Of a stretch of DNA of 29,229 nucleotides, positions 17,744 through 28,136 are shown piece by piece. The position numbers and the translations under genes are program-made. Numbering within the stretch: position 1 is the first letter of the stretch; each line of letters opens with the position of its first letter. The notes below the pieces were generated by a model. The model had not been told where the DNA came from and made no database searches. It saw only the letters and a list, made by a program, of their open reading frames with translations. The stretch is taken from assembly GCA_030849075.1 (NCBI GenBank), contig JASAOO010003241.1:1-29229 (forward strand), read 5' to 3'. Source of the stretch: Zelonia costaricensis (Eukaryota > Euglenozoa > Kinetoplastea > Trypanosomatida > Trypanosomatidae).

Positions 17744-18888
17744 ACGTTGCGGAAGGCAGAGCCGCGCAGGAGATGCGCATGTGTGTCGTTGTGTGACCAC
17801 CATACGGTGCGTGACGGCCGTAGAAGAAAGGACGGGGGGGGAGTTGGTCGAGGAAGGGTGAGCGGCTTGACGTGACGGAACATGGACGGTGGGCTCCAGC
17901 CGTCGCGCGCCACTTGTGGCGTTTGCCGCAGCTTGAGCAAGCGCATACCTGCGTTGTTGTTGCTCGATGGGCGTGACTTATCGTGGCGCTCTTGTGGCGT
18001 CGTCGAAAGGGGTAGGGGGGGGAGCGGCTCAATTGCATCATGAAAAAAGATGAAGCGAACCCCCTCCCAAGTCACTCGCAAACACAGAGGAAGGAATGAG
18101 GGGCGGGGGAGGGGCAGAGGGGGGGGAGAGGCGCAGTCGCCGGCATCCCCTCCCCCCACCTCTGTGCACACGCACTCAGGATCACGTACTGTACAAGCCG
18201 CAGTCAACTTGGCAAAAGATGACAATATGGGCAGAAAGGGCGAGAGAAGACGGTGGGAGGGCTATGCAGACAGCCAGACAAAAAAAAAAACATTGCATCA
18301 GAAGGGGGAAGGGCAGGTGGTGAGGCGGGCCCTCTGCAGCGTGTTGGTGTGTGTGTGTGTGTCCGTGTATGCAGGAGGGATGGGATTTGGCCTTGAGCGA
18401 GAAAGGAGCGGGAAGAAGGAAACGTCGCGGCCATCGCGTGAAGCTCAATTGATTCAAGTAGCTGCGCCAGTGAAACGAAACGTAAACACACACATACACG
18501 CCCACACACGTGGACATGGACGCTTTGCTGCATCGACAGGCCGCACGGCTCCACGCCCACTCTTCGGCTTTTTTTGCGTCACAGACGACGATCAAAGGAA
18601 GAAAAGGAAAAAGGCGGCGGCTAGACATCAACAGCACCGGAGCACTTTTTCCTTCATCTTCCCGGTTGCGCAGACCGAGGTTGCACGTCGTTTTTCGGCT
18701 GCCTGGTGACCAGAGTCACAGCGCCATGAGCAGTGATGCACCGAGACGCCGTGGGGTAAGAAGGACGAGAAGACGAGCGTGCGGGCACCTTGGCAGCACC
18801 CTGATAGCACCCTCCCGTCTATGTGGGCGTTTGTGTGGGTTCATTTATCTGTGTAGGTGCACGCCAACGCGAGAAAAAAAGGAAGAAG

Positions 18889-18966
18889 ACACACACAGAC
18901 ACGAACACGGAGACAGACACAGACACAGACACGGACACACACACCCACACACACACACACAGGAAC
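18889..18966. repeat. Long CA/GACA compound microsatellite
   Basis: CA units mixed with GACA-type hexamers (ACAGAC repeated), then a purer CA end. It is the longest simple repeat in the window. Confidence 0.9.
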
Positions 18967-19162
18967 ACACGCGAACAAACAAGAAGACATCACGTCACAC
19001 GGCGTAAACACATCGGAGCGGGAGAAAGGGGGGAAGAGTATGCAAGGAAAGTAACAGAAAACACGAGGAGTAACGATGAATTGGGTATTGCTCTTTTCTT
19101 CTTGTCGCCTCTGTGTGCGTACGCCGGCGTGCACGCGCAGGTCTGCACGACCAGAATTCAAG

Positions 19163-19208
19163 CACACACACGCACACCCACACACGCACACACACACACA
19201 CATATATA
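19163..19208. repeat. CA microsatellite with TA end
   Basis: CA units with CG/CC interruptions, ending in CATATATA. It lies in the presumed 3' UTR of the gene at 19355-21616. Confidence 0.9.
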
Positions 19209-19354
19209 CGGACAGGCACGTGTGCACACCACTCACGTGCGGGCGTTCCACATACGGAACACAACGCACCGGAACGCCTGGGCGGGCGGCAACGGAGGAT
19301 TGCGTCTACGGCGCACACAGGCGCCTGTGGGTGCCCCCTTGCCGCACCAGCACC

Positions 19355-21616
19355 TCACGCTCCTGGGCCGCTGCCGTTGGAGCTGCGGTGCGGCGAAGCA
19401 CTGTGGCTCGCCGTGAGGGGGACCCTGTTGCCCAGGATCGTGCGGCGGTACGCGAGGTTCGAGCGCACGCCGCTGGACGTCGTAGGGCTCCCAGCCAACG
19501 TGGTCGGCGGGTGCGGCGAGGTCTGCTGCGGCAGCGGCCGTCGAACAGAAAGCGGCAAGGACATGCGCCCAGGGGGGGCGACCGGCATCTGCTGGAGCTG
19601 CTCCGGCGATCCCGTCACCGTCACAGCCAAGCCGCCACCACGGTCTCGGTCCAAGGGCTGCGGCTGCATCTGCTGTGGCTGGTGCGTGGAAGGCTGGGGA
19701 AGGTGACGTTCCCCGGCCCACACAGGGCTGTGTCCGCTGCGCTGCGGGGCGGCGGTCACAGCCCGCCGTAGGACCAGCGGCGGCGAGCTGAAGCCGATCG
19801 CCGGAGCGTTCTCCGGCGTGCTCGTGGTCGCCTCGCAGTAGCGCAGCGTCACCGCGCGGTCAAGCTCCCCACCACCGCCGCGGCGCTCCCGTGCGCTGGA
19901 GTCCGATGGGCTGCCGAAAAGCGTGGCACCCGCACCCGCACCCGCACGCGCACCCGCAGCGCTGGTGGCGGTGCTGCTCGTCGCTGGCGACGACGACGTG
20001 GGCTGTGACGTCGCCGCCGCGGCGACGGATGGCTTGCGTGGGGGCGCGCCGGCGTGTGGCTGCGACGGCGAGGGGCGGTTGATGGCCGCGTCGATTTTCG
20101 TGTGGGAGAGCGCGGGGGGCATGGTGGGCAGGGAGCCGGGCACCGTGACATTGCTGGAGCGACACCGACTCGTGTTGTGGTTGGGGTCTGCGGGCGCGTG
20201 ACTCGGGGTGCTGCCACCACCGACGCTGCTGCTGGCGTGCGCGGCGGACGAAGTCGCCGTGGTGATGGAGAAGAGCTGCGGAAGAGCGAGACGCATCAGC
20301 GGGTCGGCGCCACCTACAGCTGAGGGGGTTGCGACGGGAGCCGCAACCACTGGCGCACCGAGGTAGTCAGAGGGCCCGGTGTGCTTGACGTGGCTGCTCC
20401 GCTTCTGCGCGGCAGGCGGCGGCGTCGCGGCAGCGGTGGCCGCGGCTGCCGGGATGTCGAGGAGGACGAGAGGCCGCCGCACAAACGCGGGTGTGCGCCG
20501 CTCCTGCAGCGAGATGAGCCGCGTCAGCGCCGGTCCGAGCGCGAGGCCGCGGTGGGCGATGCCCGTCAGCTCGACGGGGTCGAGCACCGCGCAGGCGCAC
20601 GCGCCGTCGCCGAGGTACACCTCGCTCGAACGAAGCGCCGACGGGGCCGCGGCGTTCGTGGCGGACGGGTGCACGGGGTAGCTTTCGCTGCTGCTCAGCG
20701 GCGATCCCTGCAGCAGCAAGCTACCCAAGTGGACCGGCGATTTCGGCGTCTCTGGTGGGACTGCCTGTTCGGCGAGCGGGGTGAGGGAGATGATGTCCAG
20801 CCAGCAGCGCGGCGGTGGTGCCTCCACACCGTCCACCGCAATCCTCGTTGGCGCGGCCTCGCTGGCGACGGCTGCGTTGCGCGGCGCCGCCAGGTGATCC
20901 CGCGTGGCGCTGAGAGAGGCCTGGCGAGAGCGGAGCAGAATGCCGTGCACGCGCACCGCGTCAGTCGCCGCCGGCCCCCCGCCCGCTGTGTACGGCCGTT
21001 CACTGTTGACGCTCGCGCTGAGGCTTGGCCCCGTGCCGCTCCGCGTGTTGGCAAAGGAGCTGTTCGTGGAGACAGGTGGGGACTCGTGCGGGTGCGCCGG
21101 CAACTGCTCCGCCTCCTGCCGCAGCAGCTCCAACTTGCGGACCACCGCGGTGTAGACAGCGGGTGACCCCGGGGCCGCGCCACCCCTCTGCAGCGATGTC
21201 CTTCGTGCCATCGCGCTACCCGCCGCCTGCCGGATCGCCGCCTGCATCGCGCGGCCGCCCGCTGCCCCTGCCGACGCCGGCGCCAGCAGCTCGCGCACGG
21301 TGACGTCGTCGTCCACATCCGGCGCCGTGACGGCTGTGGTGCCCTCTGTGGTTATCGCGTACAGACCGAATGTCAGGAGGCTGGTGCTCGGGACGGAGCG
21401 CAGCTTCGCGCCCACAAAGGCGACGAGGGCCGCCCGCATCACATCGAGGCGGGTTTGGGGCGGCGTGTAGGACGTGCCCGTGTGTGGGGCGACGGTGGAG
21501 GGCAGCGCCAAGTCCGTCAGTCCGGCGGTGGCGTCGTCGACATCAACGAAGATGGCCACCACCTGGCGCCCGCTGTGTAGAGGCAACGGCGCCGCCACGC
21601 CAGCCTCGCCCCCCAT
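19355..21616 (-). CDS. Hypothetical low-complexity protein with possible vWA-like N-terminus
   Basis: I do not recognise a firm family for this 753-residue protein. Residues 17-110 look like an alternating strand/helix fold: VVAIFVDVDDA, RLDVMRAALVAFVGAKL, STSLLTFGLYAIT and DDDVTVRELLAP. That order is reminiscent of von Willebrand A-type domains of the MERIT40/BABAM1 sort. The metal site is incomplete (DVDDAT in place of DxSxS). A second less-biased block lies at about 268-400, including RCWLDIISLTPLAEQ, CACAVLDPVELTGIAHRGLA and PALTRLISLQERRTP. The rest is Ser/Thr/Pro/Ala-rich, with an alternating Ala-Gly run at about residues 553-564. Two half-domains split by a disordered insertion are possible. 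The ATG at 21614-21616 is the first of the frame. The stop is TGA. Confidence 0.75.
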   Translation of the reverse strand: MGGEAGVAAPLPLHSGRQVVAIFVDVDDATAGLTDLALPSTVAPHTGTSYTPPQTRLDVMRAALVAFVGAKLRSVPSTSLLTFGLYAITTEGTTAVTAPDVDDDVTVRELLAPASAGAAGGRAMQAAIRQAAGSAMARRTSLQRGGAAPGSPAVYTAVVRKLELLRQEAEQLPAHPHESPPVSTNSSFANTRSGTGPSLSASVNSERPYTAGGGPAATDAVRVHGILLRSRQASLSATRDHLAAPRNAAVASEAAPTRIAVDGVEAPPPRCWLDIISLTPLAEQAVPPETPKSPVHLGSLLLQGSPLSSSESYPVHPSATNAAAPSALRSSEVYLGDGACACAVLDPVELTGIAHRGLALGPALTRLISLQERRTPAFVRRPLVLLDIPAAAATAAATPPPAAQKRSSHVKHTGPSDYLGAPVVAAPVATPSAVGGADPLMRLALPQLFSITTATSSAAHASSSVGGGSTPSHAPADPNHNTSRCRSSNVTVPGSLPTMPPALSHTKIDAAINRPSPSQPHAGAPPRKPSVAAAATSQPTSSSPATSSTATSAAGARAGAGAGATLFGSPSDSSARERRGGGGELDRAVTLRYCEATTSTPENAPAIGFSSPPLVLRRAVTAAPQRSGHSPVWAGERHLPQPSTHQPQQMQPQPLDRDRGGGLAVTVTGSPEQLQQMPVAPPGRMSLPLSVRRPLPQQTSPHPPTTLAGSPTTSSGVRSNLAYRRTILGNRVPLTASHSASPHRSSNGSGPGA

Positions 21617-21626
21617 CCCAGCCGTC

Positions 21627-21664
21627 CTTCACGGGAACGTCAACAAGAAAGGGGAGAGGGGGGA
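21627..21664 (-). promoter_or_regulatory. Candidate spliced-leader acceptor for the 753-aa gene
   Basis: The minus strand has CT-rich sequence (21645-21664), followed by GTGAAG with AG at 21628-21627. This leaves a 10-nt leader. AAG is a less favoured acceptor than CAG or TAG, so a more distant site is possible. Confidence 0.4.
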
Positions 21665-22384
21665 GATGTGAGATGACGAGAGGCGACGAAGGTGTGCTGC
21701 AATACGACTTGAGCTAGAACGCCGCCACGGCCCAGACACACATGCAGTCGTGTGAGGGTTTGCGGGTGGGAGGGGGACCGGGGGGGGGGGGGACAGGCAC
21801 GGGGCGCTGGAGCCGATACACCGCCGTTCACAGTATCGCTGAGCAGCGGGCAAACAAAACCAAGAAAAAGGAGAAAAGAAAAAAAACAGCGCCGTTCACG
21901 CAATTTTGGAAGCGCGGGTGAATTAGGGGGAGGGGGAAGCAGCGCGCACACGACTGCACGGCGCGGTCCGCTGTGACGGTGAAAGGGGCGCACCCTGCGA
22001 TGGTGGCGAAAGTGCTTGTTAGTGTGTGCGTTCGTGCGTGCGTGTGTGTGTGTCGGTGTGTATCGAGCGCCGATCAACGGGAAAAGGGTCTGGAGATGGC
22101 TGGTGAGGAGCAGGGGAGTGCAGCTGTGCTAGCAGCTATTGTGGGTGGCTCACAGCATATGTAAGAGCAAAGCGAAAAACAAAGAGAAATCACCGGGATC
22201 TCTTCAAGGTGCGACCGTGCACGGCACAAAGCAGCACAAGTGGAATCTACAAGCACAGAGCAGCCGCAGTGGTGGTAGCGCCGACGTGGCTGACTGGCGC
22301 CTGCGCAGCACAAGACGTGAGGAAGAGCAAGGTGGTCTGTAGGAGGGGGGAGGGGGAGGTGTATCCAAGGGAGTAGGAGGAGGA

Positions 22385-22405
22385 GGGGAGGGGAGGGGCG
22401 CGGGG
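22385..22405 (+). other. Potential G-quadruplex (four GGGG runs)
   Basis: Four GGGG runs with loops of one, one and three bases on the + (template) strand. Confidence 0.65.
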
Positions 22406-23152
22406 AAAGGGCGGTACACACGTGCACCGTTCAAACTGAACCTGCTCGAGCGCGATGGGTGAGAGAAGGGCAGGTTCGCAGAGTGCCGCGATGTCAGCGA
22501 CGGTGAGACGAAAAAAAAAAAGGGAAAACAAAAGAGGTGCAGGTGTCGAAGAGGGCATAAAAGGCGGAGCCACGCATGCGCCTGTGTCACTCGAGAAGCC
22601 TCTGTACGCTTCCCCCGTCTCGCTTCTCCTCGGGTGTGTAACGGAGGGCTGTCTCGTGCACAACGTGTTTGGCACCGAGTTGCACCCAAGCAGCACTGAT
22701 ACGCTCCAGCACCCCGAGCGCTGGGCATGCATGCCGCAGCTTGGTGTCCGCCAGTGTCACGGCTGCTAGCGCAGGGCTGGCTGCGATCCTCGACTCGACA
22801 TCAGCGAATCCTCTGAGCCGCGTCCGTGTCGACACAACACGGAGAGTCGTAGGACCCCTGTCGTGTTTATCGATGCGCGTTTCTGCAGCTTTTTTTTTCT
22901 TTGCAGATTCGGGCTGTCAGCTTCATGGCTGCATTATCGAAGTGAAGCGAGGAACCGAAGTCCGTTATGTTACGCGTTTGAGACATGACGAGACGAATCC
23001 AATGCCAGAGATCACCAGACACACACACACACACAGCGACGCACAACAACGGAGCACAGGCCAAAAGACGCCGATGAAAGAGCACGAGGGGAAGACAGCA
23101 GCAACAAGGGCAGTGGCAGTGCTCCCTCCCCCCTGTTCGTGCGTGCGTGGTC

Positions 23153-25156
23153 TTACATGAGAAACCGCTTGAAGGCGGCGTTCACGTTTGACGCCGCGCC
23201 CGTCGCGTCGCTGCCATCCTCACTTCCAGCTTGCCGGCGGTGCCGCTGCAGCCGCATCACAGGACTCGCCTCAAGCTCGTCGTCAAAGCCCTGTCGCAGC
23301 TGCCCGCGGATGTCGTTGGCCAGCTCAAGGTTCTCCTCGCGGTGGCGCTTCTTGTGGTTCTTCGCCGCTCGCGATGCGGCCGTCACAGCCGCCGACTCCT
23401 CCGCCGTCAAGGCGTCCTCGTCGTACACACCGTTGCGAGCGTCCCGCTCCTTCGCCGCGCGGTTGCGCTGGACAATGCGCGAGGCCCGCAGCGTCTGCTT
23501 GCTGCGCACCTTGTCGGCGCTGTCCTTCTTATCCCACTTGGCCATCTTGCGCTCCCGCTGCAGCTCCTGCTTCGACTTGACCTCGCGCGTCTTGGGCGCC
23601 TCCTTGAAGCCGAGCTCCTCGTCCACCTCCTCGTCACGCCCCACCTGCAGCCCAGTGGGCGCAGTCTCCCCGAGCGACTTGCCGGCACGCCGCATCTTCT
23701 TCTCGCGAATCGCGCGTGCCTTGCGGTTGAGCCGGAGGTTCTCGTTGTACTCGGCCAGGCGCTGCTCATTCACGCCAGGAACCTGGATGTCCATGGAGAT
23801 GGTGTCGGGCGGCAGCTTGTCCAGCAAGTTCGTGACAACCCGCTCCTTGCGGTGCCGCTCCGTTTCGTGCGGGTTGGCGTAGTAGAAGTCGGGGTTGGCC
23901 TCGCCAGAGCCGGGGATGAGCAGCGAGGTGAAGCCGCGCGAGTGACCGATGCCGATGACATCCTCGAAAGGACAGAACTTGACCTGCTCGGCGATGTTGC
24001 CGTAGCCCAGCCCAAACTTCATGTACGGCGAGCTCGGCTTGGCGGAGGTGAACATGTCCTTCCAGATGTGCACATTCGTGCCGCCGCCGAGCGCGACGAG
24101 GCCGCTGCTGGCGATGTCGAGGGTGTGGAAGCTGTACGTGATGGCGTACTCCTCCAGCGTGCGCAGGGTGCGGCAGTCCCAGACCTTCATCTTGTGATCG
24201 CCGCCGAGGGTGAGGAAGAAGCGGCCGTTGGGGTGGAAGCGGATGTCGTCGATGACGCCCTTGTGCCCCTTGAGCTGCAGCAGCGGGTCGACGACGCTGG
24301 GCGACCAGAACTTCACCACACCACGCAGGTCGCACGTGGCCACGACGCCGTTGCTAGGGTTGACGGCGAGGCTGCTCGTCGGGTCACGCATGACAGCCGG
24401 CACCTTCGTGCCCACCTCCTGGCCCGTGCTGATGTCCAGGTACTGCATCGCACTAAACGTGGAGGAGGTGGCGGCGAGGAGCATGTGCTTCGGCAGGTAG
24501 CCGAGGCGGTCCATGTGCGCCATCTTGGACAGCACGTGCATCTCGGCCCCCTCTTTGGTGTACATGTACACGAACTTCTTCTGCGCGACGGCGGTCATGC
24601 TGTGGTCAACGAGGAAGATGGCGTCGCTGACGCGGTCCTTCAGTTGTGTCTCGCCCTCCAGCTGGAAGGACTTCCAGCGGATGTTCGCCATGTGACCTCG
24701 CAACCCCGCCAGCAGCAGGTGCGTGCCGTTCATGGAGAAGTCGATCTTGTACGGCCCCAGCTTGTCCAGCACCAGGCTGTAGCGCTTCTGCTGGGTCTGC
24801 AGGTCCACGTTGCTGGCGATGTCGTTCTGCGAAATGCGATCTGCCACCTCGCGGTCGTCGAGCTCGAGCCCGGTGTTGTCCGCCTCCATCTGGTAGTACA
24901 TGTTCACCTTGGCGAGCTGCTTGGGGGCCTGCCGGTTCATCTGCTCCCGCCGCCGTGCCTCGCGATTGCGCAGCGCGGCGGTGTCCGTGACCCAGCGGCC
25001 CTGCAGGAACTTCTTTTCATGCGCCGCTGTCTCCTCCTTCAGCTCCGCGGTGCGCTGATCCACCAGCTCCTGCACCTCCTTCGACGGCTGCTGCGTGGCA
25101 CTGCCGCCGCCCCGCCGCGGCAGCGGCGCCGGCGAAGGTGACGAAGCAGCCGGCAT
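23153..25156 (-). CDS. UTP7: UTP7 / BING4-like WD40 protein, small-subunit processome
   Basis: This 667-residue protein matches the UTP7 (WDR46/BING4) family, a nucleolar component of the U3-containing processome needed for 18S rRNA maturation. A charged N-terminus (1-130) precedes a WD40 propeller at about 130-395. Landmarks are GLRGHMANIRW (151-161), GYLPKHMLLAA (219-229), HKGVIDDIRFHPNGR (298-312) and GGDHKMKVWD (318-327). The family-specific C-terminal region (BING4CT) follows at about 375-455, with QVKFCPFEDVIGIGHSRGF, PGSGEANPDFYYANP and ERVVTNLLDKLPPDTI. The tail (460-667) is highly charged and basic. The length is moderately longer than the yeast and human proteins owing to this tail. 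The start is the ATG at 25154-25156, 89 nt after a good acceptor with no intervening ATG. The open frame continues to 25795 but that part is leader sequence. The stop is TAA. Confidence 0.93.
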   Translation of the reverse strand: MPAASSPSPAPLPRRGGGSATQQPSKEVQELVDQRTAELKEETAAHEKKFLQGRWVTDTAALRNREARRREQMNRQAPKQLAKVNMYYQMEADNTGLELDDREVADRISQNDIASNVDLQTQQKRYSLVLDKLGPYKIDFSMNGTHLLLAGLRGHMANIRWKSFQLEGETQLKDRVSDAIFLVDHSMTAVAQKKFVYMYTKEGAEMHVLSKMAHMDRLGYLPKHMLLAATSSTFSAMQYLDISTGQEVGTKVPAVMRDPTSSLAVNPSNGVVATCDLRGVVKFWSPSVVDPLLQLKGHKGVIDDIRFHPNGRFFLTLGGDHKMKVWDCRTLRTLEEYAITYSFHTLDIASSGLVALGGGTNVHIWKDMFTSAKPSSPYMKFGLGYGNIAEQVKFCPFEDVIGIGHSRGFTSLLIPGSGEANPDFYYANPHETERHRKERVVTNLLDKLPPDTISMDIQVPGVNEQRLAEYNENLRLNRKARAIREKKMRRAGKSLGETAPTGLQVGRDEEVDEELGFKEAPKTREVKSKQELQRERKMAKWDKKDSADKVRSKQTLRASRIVQRNRAAKERDARNGVYDEDALTAEESAAVTAASRAAKNHKKRHREENLELANDIRGQLRQGFDDELEASPVMRLQRHRRQAGSEDGSDATGAASNVNAAFKRFLM

Positions 25157-25245
25157 TGCGTGGGATTGCGAGTGTTCGGGGACGGTGCGGTGACTTCGAA
25201 ATTGTGTGACAGGCGGAAAAGCGTGCGAGGCCTCCGTGTGCAAGA

Positions 25246-25290
25246 CTATGTGGAAGGGAGGGGGGGGAGAAGTCTTGAGGCAGTGAGCAG
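25246..25290 (-). promoter_or_regulatory. Predicted spliced-leader acceptor for UTP7 mRNA
   Basis: On the minus strand, CTTCTCCCCCCCCTCCCTTC is followed by CACATAG, with AG at 25247-25246. This gives an 89-nt leader free of ATG. Confidence 0.75.
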
Positions 25291-25899
25291 AAAGGTCGCA
25301 ACGGCGGCTCTGAAAGCACATGCGCAGACTGATGCACGTCGGGGAGTCGATCGAAACCTTACCACTACCACTCACTGGGCTGTGAGGAGGGTGGACGAGG
25401 TCGAGGGGAGGGGGGAGGGGGTGGGGGCGCCATACGCTCTGCATCGAGCAAGCAACGTGCCTCGTGAGGTCAACCGTTTGCGAGTGGCGCTGGGCCGGCC
25501 CTGACTCCATCTTGCTCGAGACGGAGAGAGAGGGAGGGAAAGCTCGCAAAGGGAACACCACATCCCCCCCTCCCCCGCCCCACAGCACTTGTCCCGCACC
25601 TTCACCCTTCTCAAGTTCCATGGTCGTCGTGCGGAAACAGTATGTCTTCGCTTCATTTTTTCTTTTTTGCCCCAAAGCTTGTCGCAGAAGGAAAGGAGGG
25701 GGGAGAGGAGGTGTTACGGCGTTAGCTTCAATAATCCTAGGTAGCGCACCCACGCGGCAGGGTGGCCCACAAACATCACACAGACACACACACACATACA
25801 GGTAGGCACGCGCACACTGACACTAACATGAGTATTAGAGAAGCTTAAGATACAGAACGGAGTAAAGATGGCGAGAAAGCGTAGACCACCTCGCACTGC

Positions 25900-25921
25900 C
25901 CACACACACACACACACACGA
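25900..25921. repeat. CA dinucleotide microsatellite
   Basis: A CA run in the gap upstream of UTP7. Confidence 0.9.
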
Positions 25922-28136
25922 AGACACACGCAACGCTACCCTGGCGTAGCGGCTGACGCGAACGGTGAGTAGAGAGGGGAGGACGTGATTTGGGAAAGAA
26001 GGAGAGAGACGCGATTCTCCGGCGAAGCAAGCAAAAAGGTCGTACTCCATCGATGCAGTCGTGAACACATCCGCCAGGTGACGTATGTACGAATAGCCGA
26101 AACCGCAGCACTCCGGCTTAAATCTGCTGTCTGCTGCGGACGCGCTTGGGATCGGCACAGCGTCTCGATACGTGCAGCAACTAAAGGCGTAACCACACCC
26201 GCGCCTCGCGAGAAGGCCGCGGAGAAAGAAAAAAAAAAGTGAAGTGGACCCCATCGATTCTACGGTGCGTCAACATCGCTTGCCTCCTGTCCCGACAACC
26301 GTCACTCCGCCGCTAAATGTAAATAGGGGGAAGGAAGCGGGCACCTGCACGCACTGTTGGGCTAGGAGCACTACCGCGATGTACCTCCTGCGCGAAGCAG
26401 CGTTGCACCTCATGCACGGAAGAGCCAGCATGCACAGGTGGAAGTAGAGCGAGGGGAGAAGGGGTGGGTGGAAAGAGCGGGTCTCTGCAGTGCAGAGTGG
26501 CGCGTGTTAGAGGTGGTGATGTGGGGTGGGGGTGGAGGGGGGAGGGGGGCAAGTGGCTCAAAGACAACAGCAAAAACAAAAGCGGCAACCATCAGCACAC
26601 AAACACGTCAATGCCGGCACATCGAAGATCAAGCAAGAACAGTAAAAGATAACAAAAAAGGGGCAACCAGGCGTGGGTACAGACGTGGTGGTGTAGTCAA
26701 GTCAATTCTGTGTACGCCGGTGAGTTTTCAATTCACCCTCACGCAGCTCCTTCGTCGTTTTTTTGCCGTTCTCGGTTCTCTATCACCACGCGGGAAGTGA
26801 GGGGAGACGCGACACATGAGCATAGTCAAGTTCCGGTCCATGCGGCATGAGAAACACACGGAAAAAAGGGGCTGAAGGAGGCATGAGATGCATGAAACCA
26901 AGAGGCAAACAGAGGAGGGGGGGGGGTCGGCTAGTGCGCATGCGAAGGGTGCCACGCCGCTTCCACTGCCGGCACAGTACGTGCAATCTAGATGGGGCTC
27001 TGTGCGCGACGCATCATCGCATACACACATACATACACACACGCGCAGAGTCACTCGCGTCAAGGACGCCGGAAGTGGAGCAGAAAACAAAGAATGAGGA
27101 AGCCTTTCAACAACAAAAAACATGAACCTGTGTTGCCCTCACTTTCCACCGAGAACAACGATTTCGAAACAAACAACGAAACACAGAAGCGACGCGCGAT
27201 GCGCGACGTGACGGGAGAGGAGGGAGAGGGCGAGGGGGGGGGGGTGGAGGTCAACGAGTTGCAGGGCGAGACAGCACAGCACAGCAGAGAGAGCTTGGGA
27301 CGGTGAAGGCGCACCGTGTGCGCCAGGTAGGGGGGAGCTAGTGGACATAGAAAGAACGGACCAGCGGGAGTCCTCAGCGATGGTGGGGAGGGTCGCACGG
27401 AGGCCGAGGAAACAGCGAAGGGATGAAACACGCAAGGCGGAAGCTAAACATGAAAGGAGTAGAAGAAATAAAGAAGAGTTCGGCGGTGGCGAGTGTGGCA
27501 GACGCGCTCCCGTTCTGTTGAGCAAAAACAGCGAACGGATGTGGACGCGAGTGCACACAGCGCAGGAGAGAAAAAAAGTCCTAAGGTGGGAGTGGGAAGA
27601 TGGGAATGAGAGAGACCTCGGGGAGGAGGAGGGGGGGGGGGAGGAGACCGAGGTACCGAAGACAAAGTCGTGAAGCATGGAACACGGAAGAGAGGCAGAG
27701 CACACACCCGCACCCACACACACACGCGAGTACACGCTGTAAGTCAATTTTGTGGGGGCGGGGGGGGGGGGGCGGAGGTCGGCAGGTCTATAAGGCGACG
27801 ACACTCTTTTCACAACTCTCAGTTTATTGCGTTGCATCGCCTTCTCACAACACACACAGACACACTGGAGTCCAGCACGTGCGTGAAGGGGCGATGGAAA
27901 GGGGAAAAAAAGGAGTCCAAAGCACGCGCAGGGGCGCACGTACGTGCACGGGAACGGCTCAGATGAAACTTGGGCAAAGGAGAAGCCGAGATGCGAGATC
28001 GACGGTCTGCGCACCCGTACGGGGGAAGCGGGCTGGGGGGAGGGGAGGGAGGCACCTCTCCAGACACGGGAAACCCAAAAGACGGGCGTCCATGATGGGG
28101 GGAGAGAGGTGCTCAGACCAAGACGATTGGGTGCTG

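Larger units (their letters stand above)
17518..19354. other. Intergenic region with paralogue 2 leader and upstream 3' UTR
   Basis: This 1.8 kb holds an acceptor (17581-17630), CA/GT repeats at 17631-17662, 17723-17743, 18346-18361, 18889-18966 and 19163-19208, and purine-rich runs (about 18090-18135). It is the most microsatellite-dense gap in the window. I see no gene. Confidence 0.6.
21617..23152. other. Intergenic region, UTP7 3' UTR and leader of the 753-aa gene
   Basis: This 1.5 kb holds an acceptor near the gene (21627-21664), a G homopolymer (about 21779-21792), a GT run (about 22035-22062), a G-run cluster (22385-22405), a CA run (about 23010-23034) and a non-repetitive island at about 22560-22880. 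The island carries an 82-codon minus open stretch that begins at GTG and contains no ATG, so it is not called as a gene. Confidence 0.55.
25157..28136. other. Large intergenic region, UTP7 leader and 3' UTR of the 249-aa gene
   Basis: At almost 3 kb this is the widest gap. It holds the UTP7 acceptor (25246-25290), CA runs (about 25783-25800, 25900-25921, 27020-27043 and 27705-27728), G-rich runs (26520-26550, 27230-27245, 27629-27641 and 27754-27773), and a non-repetitive island (about 26030-26220). A 291-codon minus frame (27139-28014) starts at GTG and reads simple sequence, so I do not call it. No RNA gene was recognised. Confidence 0.55.

Noticed and set aside
17518..18225. N-terminal extension of paralogue 2 up to 18225
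   Set aside because: The extension translates a CA repeat and pyrimidine tracts and lies mostly beyond the predicted acceptor. The paralogue supports the ATG at 17517.
22587..22835. An 82-codon minus frame in the UTP7 3' UTR
   Set aside because: It starts at GTG and has no internal ATG, so it cannot be a simple eukaryotic gene. It is kept only as part of the island noted in the findings.
23231..25141. A 636-codon open frame on the + strand lying almost exactly opposite UTP7
   Set aside because: GC-rich third positions suppress stop codons on the antisense strand. The product has no domain, and UTP7 on the other strand is clear, so this is a shadow frame.
25157..25795. N-terminal extension of UTP7
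   Set aside because: Most of it lies upstream of the predicted acceptor at 25247-25246, and it begins in a CA repeat. The family's conserved part starts well inside the shorter frame.
27000..27030. Box C-like GATGATG on the minus strand, possible C/D snoRNA
   Set aside because: No matching box D (CTGA) was found at a suitable distance and no terminal stem was seen.
27139..28014. A 291-codon minus frame in the 3-kb gap
   Set aside because: It starts at GTG and is built from Ser/Pro/Leu/Cys encoded by CT and CA tracts; no domain is visible.
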